The notes under the pieces were generated by a model. That model was not told the DNA's origin. It saw nothing but the letters and a program-made list of their open reading frames with translations, and ran no database searches. A DNA stretch of 64,000 bases. Source: Istiophorus platypterus. Taxonomy: Eukaryota; Chordata; Actinopteri; Istiophoriformes; Istiophoridae. The stretch lies in NCBI GenBank assembly GCA_016859345.1, contig CM029134.1, positions 13,830,060-13,894,059 of the forward strand, in the 5' to 3' direction. A program made the position numbers and the translations under genes. Shown piece by piece: positions 1 through 13,073 of this stretch; positions within the stretch are counted from its first letter, which is position 1, and every line of letters begins with the position of its first letter.

Positions 1-1689
1 AGATTAAAGAGTGTTAAGAGAGGCATTTTAGTTACATGTTTGCGCAGCGAATGCAAAGCCTGAGAGCTTTTAGGAAAATCTCCAAACGCATAACTCTCTA
101 AGTAAAAATGATGCACCCCTGAGTGTGACTATGCAACTGTTTGTGACCTTTGTAAGGCTGGATTGAAGGTCATATTGTGGAAAATTGCCTCTTGTAACAC
201 TGATGCCTGGGATGGCACATGGATCCAGGCCAGTCCAAGCAGAAAATGTTGCCTCTCTTGGGACAGCAGATAGTCACACCACCAGCACAACCTCAGAAAC
301 GCGGTGCCAGTGGCATCAATGGTCGCTCCAAAACCTACATGCAATTACTCTATAACCCTTTTCTTCTGGTTAACTAATAACATGACACAAAGAGTTTAAC
401 TACTTCCATGTCAGCCACTGAAGCACCGGTAGTCAGTCCTCTTGTACCCCCTTGGATGTTGAATTTACCGAGACAACCAACAAATGTTTGTTCTTTTCTT
501 ATTTTTTTTAAACACAGAGGCCGACCTCTGCCATATACTGTAGCTTTCAAGTCAAGAAGTGACGCACGTGTTATTCAACACAGACCCAAGCCATCAAACT
601 AGCACTTAGCGAGCTGCGTGAACCATTTTAGAGGTGGAGGAGAATGTGCTTCACCATAAGGGCAAATGGGGCACAGCCCATATACACAGAAATAGCCACA
701 TTCACTGAAAAGGTTTGTTTCCTTGACAACAACTAAATAAAACATGGTCCTTCAATGGGACATTTTTTTCTTTCTTTGCGAATCATTTCATTACAAACGA
801 GAGCTCAATCACAACTGTCAACATCATCTACATCATTATCATCGCATAACAACTTAAATGTCATGTCTAATCACTGATACTGGCACAAGGAGGAACAAAT
901 GAAATACAGTGTAGGTTAACTACAAGTTTGCCTTGGAGGCAGCAAATGTTAGTTGCAAAGCAACTGATCAAAATATGGACTGAAAAAATATACTGCAATA
1001 ATTGCAGGCTATTAAAATATTCAAACTTGGCCACTGTAGCATGGCTGGAGTGTAAGTGCAGCTAAGCAGGCAGTTGTTGTTGTTGTTTTCTATAGACACC
1101 TTGAAAATGAAAATACAGTACATGTGGGTTTTGAGTAGGTGCTTTCATAAAAAATTAATTATTTGAGGAACCTATATGCTCAAACAAATAATTCACTGTC
1201 ACTGTCCATACTGCCATAAAGCATTTCTTCCCTTTATTGCTGCTGGGAGTACACTTAGATGGATATCTTGCAGACGTTACATATCCACCACTTCTTCATT
1301 TGCTCTATGTTCACAGATCAGACTTGCAAGGGCCAGGGAAATAACTTTCTAATTGAATTTAATCCCTTGTTGACGTATGTGAAAAAATCTAAATCTGAAA
1401 CATGTCACTCAATGTTACAGCCTAACAATAACATCACAGAAATATTGCGAAAATGCCTCTTAAACAAGTTACTGTATGTATAAGTAGAATTTTAATTTAA
1501 AATCACAGGGGATTGACACAGCTCAGGGGTAGACTCATCTCACAGAGCTGGAAGATCAAGTTTTAAAACATTAAACAATTAACAAACACACATACACGAG
1601 TCCAGACAATATTTAGTCATGCATAAAGGTGAATGAAAAAAAAAACGCTGGAGCAAAATGGGAAAGTATGCATGGTGAGGTGTGAGTCT

Positions 1690-1810
1690 CACTTAATCTC
1701 AGTGGAGGTAGATGCCAGCTGCAGTGCTTTCACCAGATTCACCACTCTGATCAGGACCAGCGCTCTGATGAAGGCATTGTAACCAAAGATATCTGCGGTT
1801 GTAAATCGGC
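1690..1810 (+). repeat. Possible tail of an interspersed repeat
   Basis: The plus strand contains a segment of the form TCTGATGAAGGC followed by a GTAACC..A motif. It resembles the conserved tail found in several vertebrate SINE/LINE families, where 'gatgaaggc..tgtagccgaaacg' recurs. Divergence is high and no full element is visible. The minus strand happens to give a 34-codon open stretch here, which I do not regard as an exon. Confidence 0.25.
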
Positions 1811-2685
1811 AGGAAAAGACGGTTTGATTTATTTCACTGAAACTGGTTTAACACAAAACTATTCCTAGGAGTTTTGACTCACTTCAAAATAAAACTAAAA
1901 ACCAGTCAGATGTAGTTCCAGTGCTCTACTGTACGGGTCAAAATATTGTATTATAACGGCCTCAAAACTCTTAAGAAGTTTTCTGAGGTCACTGGCAGCA
2001 GTGAGCTGAGTCTTAAAGCTTAATGAAAAGGCCTCTCTCTCGAGACACTTTCGCAATTTCAGCTCTCGGTACCTGCCTTAAAAACTGCCCACAGTTCCTT
2101 GATTCGTTGGACTTTGCAGAACCTTGTTTAAGCTTCTAATTGGGCAAGGGGAAACCCAGGGCAATTAAAATCAGCCAGTTAATTGGACCTTTTGTTCACT
2201 GTGACAAAAAATAAATAAATAAAGCCAATAATTTTTCTCTATTCATCTGTTGGCACAGCCACTCCCTTAATTCCCTTTGTGCTGCCATTGAAGTTCTTAC
2301 GTATCCCTCAGTTAATGGAAGTTAATTATAATCATTGCACTTTCACCTCAGTTGAGTCTGCACATGACTTTTACTGATCACCACACTCCCTGGTATTTAA
2401 TGTAAGGATGTCATTTGTGTGGAACGGAGTGAATGTGAAAGTAACAGGCCTGGAGCGATAAAACATATTGAATAAAGATGGTTTATGTGCTCCCCTTTGC
2501 AGTGATCGAATTAAAGTTGAAATCCAAGGACTATTTAATTTCACCTGGTCCATCTGTGAAATAATATTCAGAACATAATAGGCTCAAAGCTTTGAACTTC
2601 TATTTTGTTCAGATGATATTTCAGGTCTAGCAAAACTATTGTGCTAGCAGTTCTTGTAGGCTTTACTTAACCACAGCAATGCTTT

Positions 2686-3085
2686 CAAACTAAATGCTAA
2701 CGCAAGCATCTTAACATACTGACCATTACAACACTACCATGGGGATGTTTAGCAGGTATGTTTACCCTGTTCGCCATCTCAGTTTAATGTTTTAGCATGC
2801 TAGAATTTACTAAACACTAAACACAAAGCAGAGCTGAGGGTGCTGGCAGTGTCATAAGTTTTAGATAAATTAATCTTTTTAGCTCATGATGGCGCTCGGT
2901 GAAAAATGAAGGGATCAAAGGTAGAGTCAGGGTTTCACCAATGTTTTTTTGGATACATCCCTTGGGGGATCATACATTTCATGGCAATCTATCCAATAGT
3001 TGTCGAGACATTCAAGTTTGGACTAAAGTGAAGGACTAACACACGCTTCCATCCCCAGAGTCAATTCACCAGCATGGCTAAAACT
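2686..3085 (+). repeat. Degenerate teleost dispersed repeat (copy 1)
   Basis: It shows the landmark phrases of a very common teleost interspersed repeat in order: 'gatgtttagcaggta', 'gttcgccatct', 'actaaacacaaagcagagctgag', 'catggcaatctatccaatagttg' and an 'agcatggctaaaa' end. The same phrases recur in the copy at 22313-22810. No coding capacity remains. The family is recognised from memory of teleost sequence, and I cannot give its formal database name. Confidence 0.65.
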
Positions 3086-3857
3086 GACCATTCAGATTGT
3101 CAGAAATTGCTCCAAAAGTTACTTACAAAATGAGTTTTCTCAGCTCACTTGTCTCAAGCTCTACAAAGTTGTCCATCATTGTAGGCAAAACTTCCTTTAG
3201 TCTCTGGTGATGAAAGTCACGTGAAATCAGCTTGACAGTCATGTTAAATTCGCCAGACGTGCGCTCTTTCTTCCCCTGTCTTTGTGATGCAGTAACAAAG
3301 TGACAAGCCTTTGTTCTGACGCGGATGAAGCCGAATCAAGCAGTCATGCATTTCAACCTTAAATAGCCACATTGATTTAGAATTAGCAAGCCAAACGGTG
3401 ATTCTGTCTCTGTCTCCCACAGCTACAGGAGCCCGAAGCTGCAGATAGACCCATGGCCTCTGGGAGGCTCTTTGATCAGGCATGTGCTTAACGGGATGAG
3501 CCTGGGAGCGAGTGGTGGACACTCTGAAGGAACTAATTACCCTCCAATAAAACACTGCTGACAGTGTGTGTGAGTGCATGTAGAAGAGATACAAAGACAG
3601 AGAGAGAGAGAAAGAGAGACACAGTGGTGAGGGGAGATAGGAAAAGTGACGGGCAGAACAAGCAGAGAAAAGCTAGATAGCGTGTGTTGGCTCTCCAGGG
3701 TTTTTGATGTCCTGACCGTGACATGCTGAATGACGCAAAAAGGATCCACGGTTATTACTGCATGTGCTGTGACTGTCTCATTAAGTATATAGTGCATGTT
3801 TTAACCTATGTGTGTTGTCATGTATGAGGATTTGTCTATATACAGTGCATACATGTA

Positions 3858-3860
<3 letters not shown>

Positions 3861-3893
<33 letters not shown>
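3861..3893. repeat. (GT)n microsatellite
   Basis: An uninterrupted run of about 16 GT units, seen directly. Confidence 0.95.
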
Positions 3894-3896
<3 letters not shown>

Positions 3897-6239
3897 CTGT
3901 GTATGCACAAATTCCTATTTATGTACAGTATGTCCATTCACCTTTGATTTGACTCACTCGGAACAGTACGTAATTCTCTTTCACCGATGCATGAAATTCA
4001 GTAGTTCCTTGCCTCCATGCTTTCGTCTCAGAATATGTAGTAGTTTTGAGGTCAGATTCTTCACATATGTTAGAGTATATTGTGAGTAAATTCCCTTTTT
4101 TATTAACGAAAAATAAGAAAAAAATGATCTAATGAGACAACAGTAACCCAAAAATGTGTTTATTATAAAACATAAGCATGTGAAGCTTTTTTTTTTTACC
4201 TTCTCTCGCCTATCTAACTACTTCAGTGTCTGTGACAATGAACGAAAGAAACAAGGAGCATCTCTCCTGAAATAACTGTGACCATGGCGCATGAAAAGAT
4301 GTGGGTGGCCAGATAGCAATGCTCCGCTCCGATTCACTGGATCCGTATTGATGCCAATACCGACCTTCTCAAGTGACACATATCGGCCAGGTGCAACAAC
4401 CCACATTTAATATAGTTTCTTTGTCAGCAACACTATTGAATTTCCAACATCCCTTACATTTATTTAGTCATAACGAGCTAATTGGTTTTTAAACAGTGCA
4501 ATGTCAGGCTTTATGTTTCCCTGTATAAATAGATTCAAATAAGTTGTATGAAGTGAGGTATACATTTTTTAAATTTGAGGGCAAAAGGAAAGAGCACTGG
4601 TCTCAAGTAAATCCCTACCATCTCCTTCCCAATCACCTATGTACTTCACTTCACTTTTCTATTGGCCAAGTCACAGTAAGAATGTATGCCTCTGTGATCA
4701 CCTAATCCGACACAGTGCCCATCTCAAAAAAATAAATTATTTATCAATGTGAGAGCTAAAGGACAGGGATCCCGTACAATTCCAAAGATAAAGAGAGATC
4801 ATGGCCGTCACGGCTTTGAGAAAGAGTGGGCGCAGCAGTGAATATAAGGCGACGTGAGAAATTTCCTTTAAAAAATAACGAGCTGGAAAAAGAACAACAA
4901 AAAATTCAGACGCTGTTTACGTCATTGGAACTTGTCCAGTAAATTTGTCCACAGCTGTGATGAATGAGGTGGCCAGAGAGACAGCCAGGCCGCTCACCAG
5001 GAATAGGGAGGGCAGGAGGGTAAGAGATGTTAGACTGTGCTATTTTAAATAAATGCCATTCTAGTGAAAAGTTAAATGACAGATTAAGCCGTGTGTTTTC
5101 ACAGATACTTGACAGCTGTGGTGACCATATGTTTAATTTCATAAGCAGCTACAGTCGTAGCATTTAGAGAAGTGCTTCATTGCAGTAGCAGATGGAAATG
5201 TAGCAGAGGACTGCTGCAACACTCTTGTTTTGCGCTCATTTTAGAAACTGTGTCTGAAATGCGAGGTCATGTTGGTTTTCACAACGCTGCAGTCACAGCT
5301 GCAGGCAATATAGTAATCATTACCAATGACTACTTAACTCTCTTGCAGCACGGCTGGAGCGGGCCAGTTGATCATGCATGCCAGCAGCATCAACCAGATC
5401 AGTGTTGAGTTAAGATTTTCGAAAACTACAGCAAATCTCATATCTTAAAAGTTTTCTCCTCACTGCAAGTCAGTCGGAAAATTGGCTTTCAAGCCCTTAG
5501 CCTTTTTTGCTGGATAGATTTAGAGAACGTAAATTCCCTGCAGCATTGGTTAATGGAGGCATACAATAAAGTCACACTGAGAGAAAATATTGAGACAGCA
5601 TGAATCTCATACCATCATCTGCCTTATGACATACACGATTAACCCCTTTGCATCTGTTTTAAAGTATATTGTCTTTATGGATGGGTATATTCTCCAATCT
5701 ATATTGTTAAGCAAGGCTTACATATAAAAGTACTAAAATTTGAAGGGTAGGTTTATGGTGGCAGAAGTTCAAACAAGCAGAAGACGAGTATTTATTCCAG
5801 GGTGTTACCCCTATACAAACTACATGGCCTGCAATTTCATAGTTAAAACTACAGGATTTAACTGTGTATATTACATAAAATATTAGATCATTCATAACCT
5901 GAAATTCCTGCAATGTTATTTACATCCTGTCCTCTTAAAATGCTCTATGTTGGAAACCAACAAGGAAATTAAGAATTCACCTGAGGGAGCATACAAGCTC
6001 TGTTAAGAGATGTGATGTCAATTCACTAGTAGCAAGAGATTTTAGGAAAATAGAACCATAAAGAAAAGGATCTAAGGTGCATTGGTGTTGATATCAAACA
6101 ACCAAGAAGTCAGGGATGGAGATGGGGGGGGGGCTACATATGGATCCTCACCTACAGCCTGAAGCCCTGAGTAGTAAGAGACAATGAAATGAGGCAGTGA
6201 GGCAGCAGGGTTCCCTCAACATCAGGTACCTGGTTTTCC

Positions 6240-6450
6240 ATCATGCCAGGAGCCACTCAAGATGACAATACCCAACAGTGTCGTCCCTCTGGAATGGGGG
6301 AGACTCTGGGGCAGGTCCAGGTTATGTAGAAAAGATTACATTTGCCACACTGACCTGAAAAGTTCTCAAGATCCATCGAATTCTTAAAGAAAGGATGCTG
6401 GGGTGTATTTTCTATCACCCAGAAATGGATAAATGAATGGAAAATGGATG
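6240..6450 (+). mobile_element. Degenerate 3' end of a non-LTR retrotransposon
   Basis: The 'gactctggggcaggtccagg', 'aaggatgctggggtgt' and '..atggataaatgaatgg' phrases match, in order, the 3' end of a non-LTR retrotransposon family widespread in teleosts, which ends in a GGATGG-like repeat. It is heavily mutated. A second, better fragment of a similar 3' region lies at 24066-24290. Assignment is from remembered consensus phrases. Confidence 0.45.
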
Positions 6451-9400
6451 AATTGTCAAATGGATCAGTGGAGGGTTTATGAAACATACCACATTATTGT
6501 AGTACTGATGGATCCTGAGCTTGAAGCTAAGACATTAAAACTGGAGAACCTGGAACATTTCATGTTGTAGCAAAGTTACAGTGTTCTTCGCCATTGTAGT
6601 AGAGCAGTTCACTGGAACCTAGAAAGAAACTGCTGCAAGACTTTGGTGAATACATGAAGGCAACTGGTGAATGGGCAGCATGGCAAAGCCTAACCTAGCG
6701 ATTGTCGTTTGTGACCCTGGGCTGCTTTCATTTCTCAGGGCACTTTCAAGAACACAGAAATCAAGTTCAAACTGAAGAGTTCGACAAGACTACCGCAGGA
6801 AACCAAAATGCCAAGACCATCATGGCTTGAAAATAACAATCTTGTGCAAAAATAGACATGGGACTGAAAGACAAGGACACTTTGAAGATTCAAGACGGAA
6901 ACACAATGTGAAATATAGTATTTTATGAAGGACACTGTTGTAGTATGGACATATGAGGCTTGAGTCCTGTCTGTTAACTAACAGAGTTAAAAGTTGTTGA
7001 GACTGGACTTGTGTAAGCAAATGGACTGAGGTTTTGCAAAACATGTCCATAAAGAACTGACATATTCTGAAGGCTTACTTTAAGTTGGGGTAACTAATAA
7101 ATAATAAATAGAGCCATGGCTCTGACCTGTAATCGCTTGCATTGTGTGTATGTTTTCAGCTTTTCGGACAAAAAGTGTTCAGGACACTAGAGAAACACAC
7201 GAAACGAAGAAAAAAAAGGCAAATCCCAGGAGAAAGGCAACCAACGGAAAATAACAAGTGGTATGAAGGAACACTGGAGGAAGCAAAGTGGGTGGAATGC
7301 GTTTGGTTATCCTCGTCCTCCACGTGTGGCATCTTGCTCAACCTCATCTCCAGCTTTTCTATTTCTCACTCTCTTTCCCTCCAAACCTAAAGCGTGACTC
7401 AGTTCATTGCCAGCACTGAAGACCAGGATGTCCCAGTGGAATAAGGCAGCAGGGCTGTCTGGAGGAGGATGTCTTTGAGAGCGTGTGTGGCGGTGGTGGT
7501 TGGAGGGGAGTATGATAGTTTAAGCCAATCCATAGAGGGCTGGAATAGGGCCTCTGCCTCTGCCTGTGGTGGTTACACAGTATGTGTGCTATGGACAGAG
7601 CTGGGGGGGGGGCAATAATCACATGACAATCGTGTTAAGACGATCCTCAAACCACGACACAGTCCTTAAGCCATACACACAGTAACACACACACACACAC
7701 ACATATACACACAGTGATTGCCTGTCAGACTTTAACGCAGCTATATTGCTTCCACGAGAGAAACCAGAGAGCTGGTCTGTAGCTACAAGCTCAGAAGAGC
7801 ATATAAGTCTGGCGGAGGAGTAAATATGCTTGAAGATGCTGTGATTCAAGCATACAACTCCATACAAGCAGACCTAGAAAAAAGCTACAGAGGCTCTATA
7901 TAAACCATTTTAAATGCTGGTGAAAGAAAGAACGTTTGATTTTTGCCATTTGTTGGCTACACTGCAATCTCCATTTATTTTAAAAAAATGTTATTGGCAG
8001 CCTGCACTCACTTCTCTCTCGGTCAAAAAGGCAAATTCTCCTTGCACTGTCTACAAGAAAATACTAGTTTATGAAAATGCACTGAAAAGTGACATAAAGG
8101 GTCAAGCCTGAAACACGATGCGGATGAGATCAGTGTAATTCAGGCTTGGCTGGACATCTCTCTCAGCCATTTCTGCTAGAGATGATGCAGGCAAGATGCC
8201 GAGGGAAAATGCATTATGCAGTTTCACTCGTTTTAATCTCAAACTTTAAGGAACCTATCTTGTCCTGAATAATGCTCATGTGCAACATAATCTATCCCAG
8301 AGGCTGTGATTTTATTTTGAATATTAATACTCCAAATAACAAGCCCTTGCTGTAATAGATCTCTCACTCTTTACCTCCAAGCTACTCCAATAGGGTTCTA
8401 TTTTTTGCCTAAAATACCCAAATCCTATAGACTGCAGGATCAGCATTTTCTGTTATGGGGACAAATCACTCGATCCTGGATGGCAGGAGACAATTCCTTC
8501 TGTAGCCCACTAATCGGACTCCCACAGGGAGCGAGTGTGTGTCAATGTGTGTTATTCAGGCACTTATCTACATACACAGCCCCTGTTCAGAATCATACAA
8601 AAGCCCCCAGAGTCAACGACAGATTTCAGGAAGGAGGTAGGAGAGGTGGAGGACAGAGTGGTGGTGGGGGGGGCAAAATTCTTTCATTTTTTCTGGGTTT
8701 TAGTTGAGGTAACCACCTCTAACTAGCGAGGAAGAAAAGTAGATTTCCTCTCACGTAGAGCCAAAAATCTGTTCTGCTGTGAGAGCACTGACACCGTCGT
8801 CCCTTCCCAGCACCGTTTTCATGCTCCTTTCGGAAATTCGCCCGGTTCAAGGGCAAAGCGACAAAGCAGATAAAGCTGTGGCAAATCGCTGCAGCCGAGG
8901 GGGAATGAGGGAGAGAGAGGTGAGGGAGTCTGCGTCAGGTTACAGGTTGCGTGAAGCCGGTGTCCTTCACATATGACGACCGGGGCACGACAACACAAAG
9001 ACACTCAGTGGGGGGGGCTCTTGAGTATCACATCTGGGACAAACTCCGTCTTGCACTCAGGGCTTAATAGTAAGAAGTCACAGCTTTTTTTCCAAATAAC
9101 GCAGTGATTTAACCTATAGCCAGAATAGTAACCCCTCTTACAGTAATTGTTCAACGTGAACAGTTGGAGGTCATTCGCTAGAGAAGAAGTTGTTTGTTTG
9201 GGCACATCGCAGAAGACTTGGATGTTTGGTTCGGGTGGCAACACCCACTGTGGCTGGGCAAACTGAGAAATGTGCCACTTATAATCCCCTAAATAGCACA
9301 TATTTGGTCAAAATTAAGTTAATTACTGACATCTGTATTTTTCCATAGAAATGTGTGATATCTGCGAAAACAGCTTTTTAATTTTCAAGAGAAACAGCCA

Positions 9401-10409
9401 AGTAGCCAAAGCAGGAAAGATAGCTATACCAAGTGAAAGCTAGCAGCTGAGAATGGTAGCCAAAGCTAGGCTTAGCTACAGCTAAAACAAAACTTATTCT
9501 GATTTTTGTTTTTCCTAGCTGTCATTTGTGACTTAAAAATATGTTTAATGAAAATACATATTTGGTTGGTTTGTTATGTGTAATCTCATAAAGACACTAG
9601 TTAAGCTTGTTGAGGAATAAAATGCAAGCAAACACTAACTAGCTTAGCAGAGTATCAGGAGCTAGTGAAATGAATAGGAGTTGATGTGGTCAGGATAACT
9701 TTTAAATTTAAAAAAATCAATTGATTTATTCAGCTGATTTTTATATTACTATTAGCCATACAAGGGAAGGCAGAAACCCAGCAAACAGATACACTTTTGG
9801 TATTTAATTAATCTGTTTATTGACTTAAAATTTTAAAAAATTGAAATGGACAAGAAAGCTGGCATTGTTAGTAGATACAGTAGATACTATTTTTATCCTA
9901 TAGATGCATAAAACGAAAGCATTACAACCTTTATATCTGCCTGAAATCTCAAAAACTCCTTTTGTAGACTTCACCGCTTCTGTAGTGACTGATCTCTGTT
10001 GACTGACAGGTGTTACAGCCCCAAAACAGCAGCAAGCACTACGAACAAAAACAAGGCCAAAGGATCCCCATTCAGCCGGACGCCGCCATCAGCGAGGACA
10101 GACGCCCAAGACACCTGCGTCTGTTTACCGCTCTTCCTGGATCTGGGTCAGATTTGATTCAGGATTAAAATAACCAATCAACTCCGTGTGAAGATTTCAT
10201 AAACAAAATTATACTGGAAAGCATCTATCCGTTCCCTGTTCTGCTCCGGGTCCCGTGGGAGCCACTGGAGAACCCTTTGCTCAAGATCTGCTGCTTTAAA
10301 GCACAGAAGGGACCAACAAAGATATTAGTGAATAAAATAAAATAAAAAATAAAAAATAGGCTATGGATCAAACGCAAAAGCAATATAAGATATTGTGTTT
10401 CACAGGCAG

Positions 10410-11200
10410 GTGTGTGTGTGTGTGTGTGTCTGTGCGTGCGTGCGTGCGCGCCCGTGCGCGCGGAGGGGAGGGGGAGTTGCGCGCTCCTGGACTCTCAGAA
10501 TAACTTGTTTTCACACTGTCGATCCAACATAAAAACCATTTTGTCAACAATCGACAAGTATCGACAGGCGCCGCGCAACTTGAGAAAAAAGTTGGACGTG
10601 TCCCGACCGGTCCCGTCCAACTCCTCTCTCCGGGTCGGGGGAACCGAAAGCGGTTTGTTTGGACTCGGGAGGCGCACACGGGAGTTAAATGAGCTGGTGA
10701 GACCAAATCTAACGAGTGAGGTGACGGACGGCGCACAGGTGCCATTACCCAAAGCGACCTTCAAGCGGGACCAACGAGCGTAAAGCTACTTTTTTGGGGG
10801 GGAGGTTTTGCGCCGCGGGTCGCGGCACCGACCCGCGGCGCGCCCCGTCTTACCTTGCGCCGCCAGGAGCACCGGCAGGAGAACGCGGGTCAGTTTCCCG
10901 GGGAGATTCATCGACACATCGGCGTTAGGCGACGCTTCCCGTCGATTTAGAAAAAAAACAAAAAACAGGGGGATGTCGGTGAAGGAGGTCTGGTCGATGA
11001 ACCCGCTACGTGCGTCCGCGGAGCGTCGAGATCACAGCGACATTTCTTTTTTTTTTTTTTGTCCCTTTGCGCGAACCGAGCGTGGAGAGGGCGGCCGGAG
11101 TCGCTGCGCGCTCTCCCGACATGGACAACTTCTGCGCGTCCCGCCTCCCTCCTCCCTCCGTCCGTCCCCGCGTCCCGCACACACCCCCCCCCACCCCACC
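10410..11200. promoter_or_regulatory. CpG-rich island around an isolated first exon
   Basis: Base composition changes sharply to GC-rich, CpG-dense sequence, unlike the AT-rich flanks. It encloses the signal-peptide-type exon at 10854-10911 and a C-rich run at 11184-11201 that is G-rich on the minus strand. No TATA box is evident upstream of the candidate start. This is typical of a vertebrate CpG-island promoter and supports a real minus-strand transcription start here. Confidence 0.65.
10854..10911 (-). CDS. First coding exon of a secreted or membrane protein (partial gene)
   Basis: The exon begins with ATG at 10911 and encodes MNLPGKLTRVLLPVLLAAQ plus the first base of a Gly-type codon. 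It then meets a consensus donor (G|GTAAGA). The peptide has a basic n-region and a Leu/Val hydrophobic core, as in a cleavable signal peptide. It lies in a CpG island, on the same strand as the receptor beta gene whose stop is 10.7 kb upstream. Both first exons are short, encode only a signal peptide and end in phase 1. This fits another nicotinic receptor subunit in a head-to-tail cluster, but any secreted protein with this common exon plan is possible. No downstream exon was found in the 10.8 kb left of it, so the gene is incomplete and unidentified. Confidence 0.5.
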
Positions 11201-13035
11201 CACGCACACATGGGCCAAACTTAGCGACCTGACTCACCGTGACTCACAGTTTGTGATAAGTTTGGATTTATGAATTGTTTTTTTTTTTAGTTAAGGCTCT
11301 AGGCTGGGCTCCGGGGTTCTGTGCAGCCTCGTCTCAAAAATGGCGTCTATCTATATATCTGTCAGTATATCAGTGAACAAATGGTGAGAAGATGTAGAGT
11401 TGTGTAAAAAAAAAAAAAAGAAATCTGCAAAAAACTATAATATCTCTGACCGACAGAATTATCCCAACACTTACTCCATATAGCTCCAGAGAAAGATGCA
11501 ACGCACACACACACACACAATCTCACGCTTTTTCGGTGCTGAGCTATAAATGACCTATTTAGTCACTTAATTGATTTTGTATGCATAACAATGCGCGGGC
11601 AGCTTAAGCATTAGCTGCTCCATAATAGAGTCTCGAAGGCTGCACAGTCTGCCCATTTCAAATAATGGAAAGCTATTAAAGCATAGCAGCAATGCATGGA
11701 ACTGCACCGAAATTATTCCGGAAGCTTGCAAGTACGGAGTGATAACAGTATCATCTGTCAAGGAAAAATGCAGTAGCAATGAGTTTTAAACATAATACTA
11801 AGTAAAATTTCGACTTAATTCCCTTTTGCTGAAACATCTTTATTTTTTTTCTTCTCTGCGGTTTGCTTTGCTTTTGGGAAGTAAAATCTTGTAAAAGACC
11901 TTCATCAATGAAAATAACTTAAAAAATATGCATCCAAAGTATTTTCTTCAGACATACACAGTAATATTATTTTATGAGCCAACAAATAACCAAGTGGATG
12001 GAAATAGCTTTTACTTTACCTTAATAATTCATGAAACTGTGCGTATATGCATGCACAGAACATATGAGCCTAAACGTATGTGTACATATATATGTTTTAG
12101 TATTCAGCAGCACAGGATGTTTTTGTAACTGCCCTGCCACAATGTTACTCCTCCTAACATATTTACCTGGCACAGATACAACCACATGTATATATCTGTT
12201 TCTAATATGGAGCTCATACATGTGCATGCACACATACACACACTTATAACTGTCTAGGCATGCACTGACAAACATGCACACCAGGGAAAAGAGTGTGGGA
12301 TACAAACACAGAGATATTAGTTTTCCTATTTCACGTAATACAAAACAACATATCAGATTGTTAGGTTTACCATTGGATTAATACTACTTTTATCATGCTA
12401 CTAAGGGTTTTTGTATGTCTTTCTACTGCATATTTCCACTGCATCAAGCTATATTTTGTCATACGTCACATATGATGTGAAAACGGGACCAGTGCGTCCA
12501 GATGAAATGTGCACTGCAACATTTATTGTAAAACCACAAAGTGCCTTGTATGTCAGCAGCCTGCAGGTCAAGTCCCAAGAGAGTGGAGACAAACTCAGTC
12601 CTCAATTTTAAGCTCAATTAGTTTTGTCGTTTGGGAGTGAAGTCAACAGAGGTTGTTGTTTAGGCTCAGAGGGGGAAAGCTGCGGTGATTAAGTGGGCTG
12701 GCAGGAGCCCCTAAAGAAAAACAGAGAGAGAAAAAGTGAAGTACGGAGTATAAGGAGGGCAGGATGGAGGGAAATTAAAGGGATATGGACAGCTAATAGA
12801 GAAAAACAATAGGATCAGCTGACCATGACGTTAAAAAGCTCCAGGATTGACGTGATGTAGTAATAGAGAAGAGAAGAGAAGCTGTTTTGGCTGCAACATG
12901 TGCTTCAGTGTGCCAGAGCCAGTGAATCTTTTTTTTTTCTTCTTCTTTTTTTTTTTTTGATTCAGCAAGATTCAGAGAAAAGCTGAGGAAGAGTCTCCAC
13001 CCACCGGTACAGACTGGGGAGAGACAGGAAATCTG

Positions 13036-13073
13036 TCTTTTTTCTTTTTTCTTTTTTCTTTTTTCTTTTTTTT
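13036..13073. repeat. (TTTTTTC)n-like tract
   Basis: Repeated T6C units are seen directly, just below a poly-T stretch at about 12930-12958. Confidence 0.85.

Larger units (their letters stand above)
1..10853. other. Gene-free stretch left of the first CpG island
   Basis: I see no coding exon here on either strand. Open frames are short, start at arbitrary ATGs and lack recognisable domains. The stretch holds degenerate interspersed repeats (about 1690-1810, 2686-3085 and 6240-6450), a GT microsatellite at 3861-3893 and a CA tract near 7686. If the signal-peptide exon at 10854-10911 is real, this stretch would be its first intron, because transcription runs leftwards. I looked on the minus strand for acetylcholine-receptor-type exons 2 to 5 and found none. 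Confidence 0.6.

Noticed and set aside
129..344. Minus-strand 71-codon frame near the window start
   Set aside because: No domain, weak splice-type ends and no supporting neighbour exons; consistent with chance.
1697..1801. Minus-strand open stretch giving IFGYNAFIRALVLIRVVNLV and a stop, preceded by an AG that could be an acceptor
   Set aside because: The plus strand at the same place resembles the conserved tail of an interspersed repeat, there is no second supporting exon, and the peptide matches no family I know.
3421..3490. Plus-strand segment after a good-looking acceptor (TCTCCCACAG) with a short frame to a stop
   Set aside because: A single acceptor with no donor-linked partner or protein similarity; acceptor-like strings are common.
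7580..7606. GGACAGAGCT segment resembling one half of a REST site
   Set aside because: The partner TTCAGCACC half-site is absent at canonical spacing, unlike the complete element at 34715-34735.
10808..11273. Long plus- and minus-strand open frames in the first CpG island
   Set aside because: GC-rich sequence suppresses stop codons; the frames overlap in several phases and have biased composition without domains. Only the signal-peptide exon has splice support.
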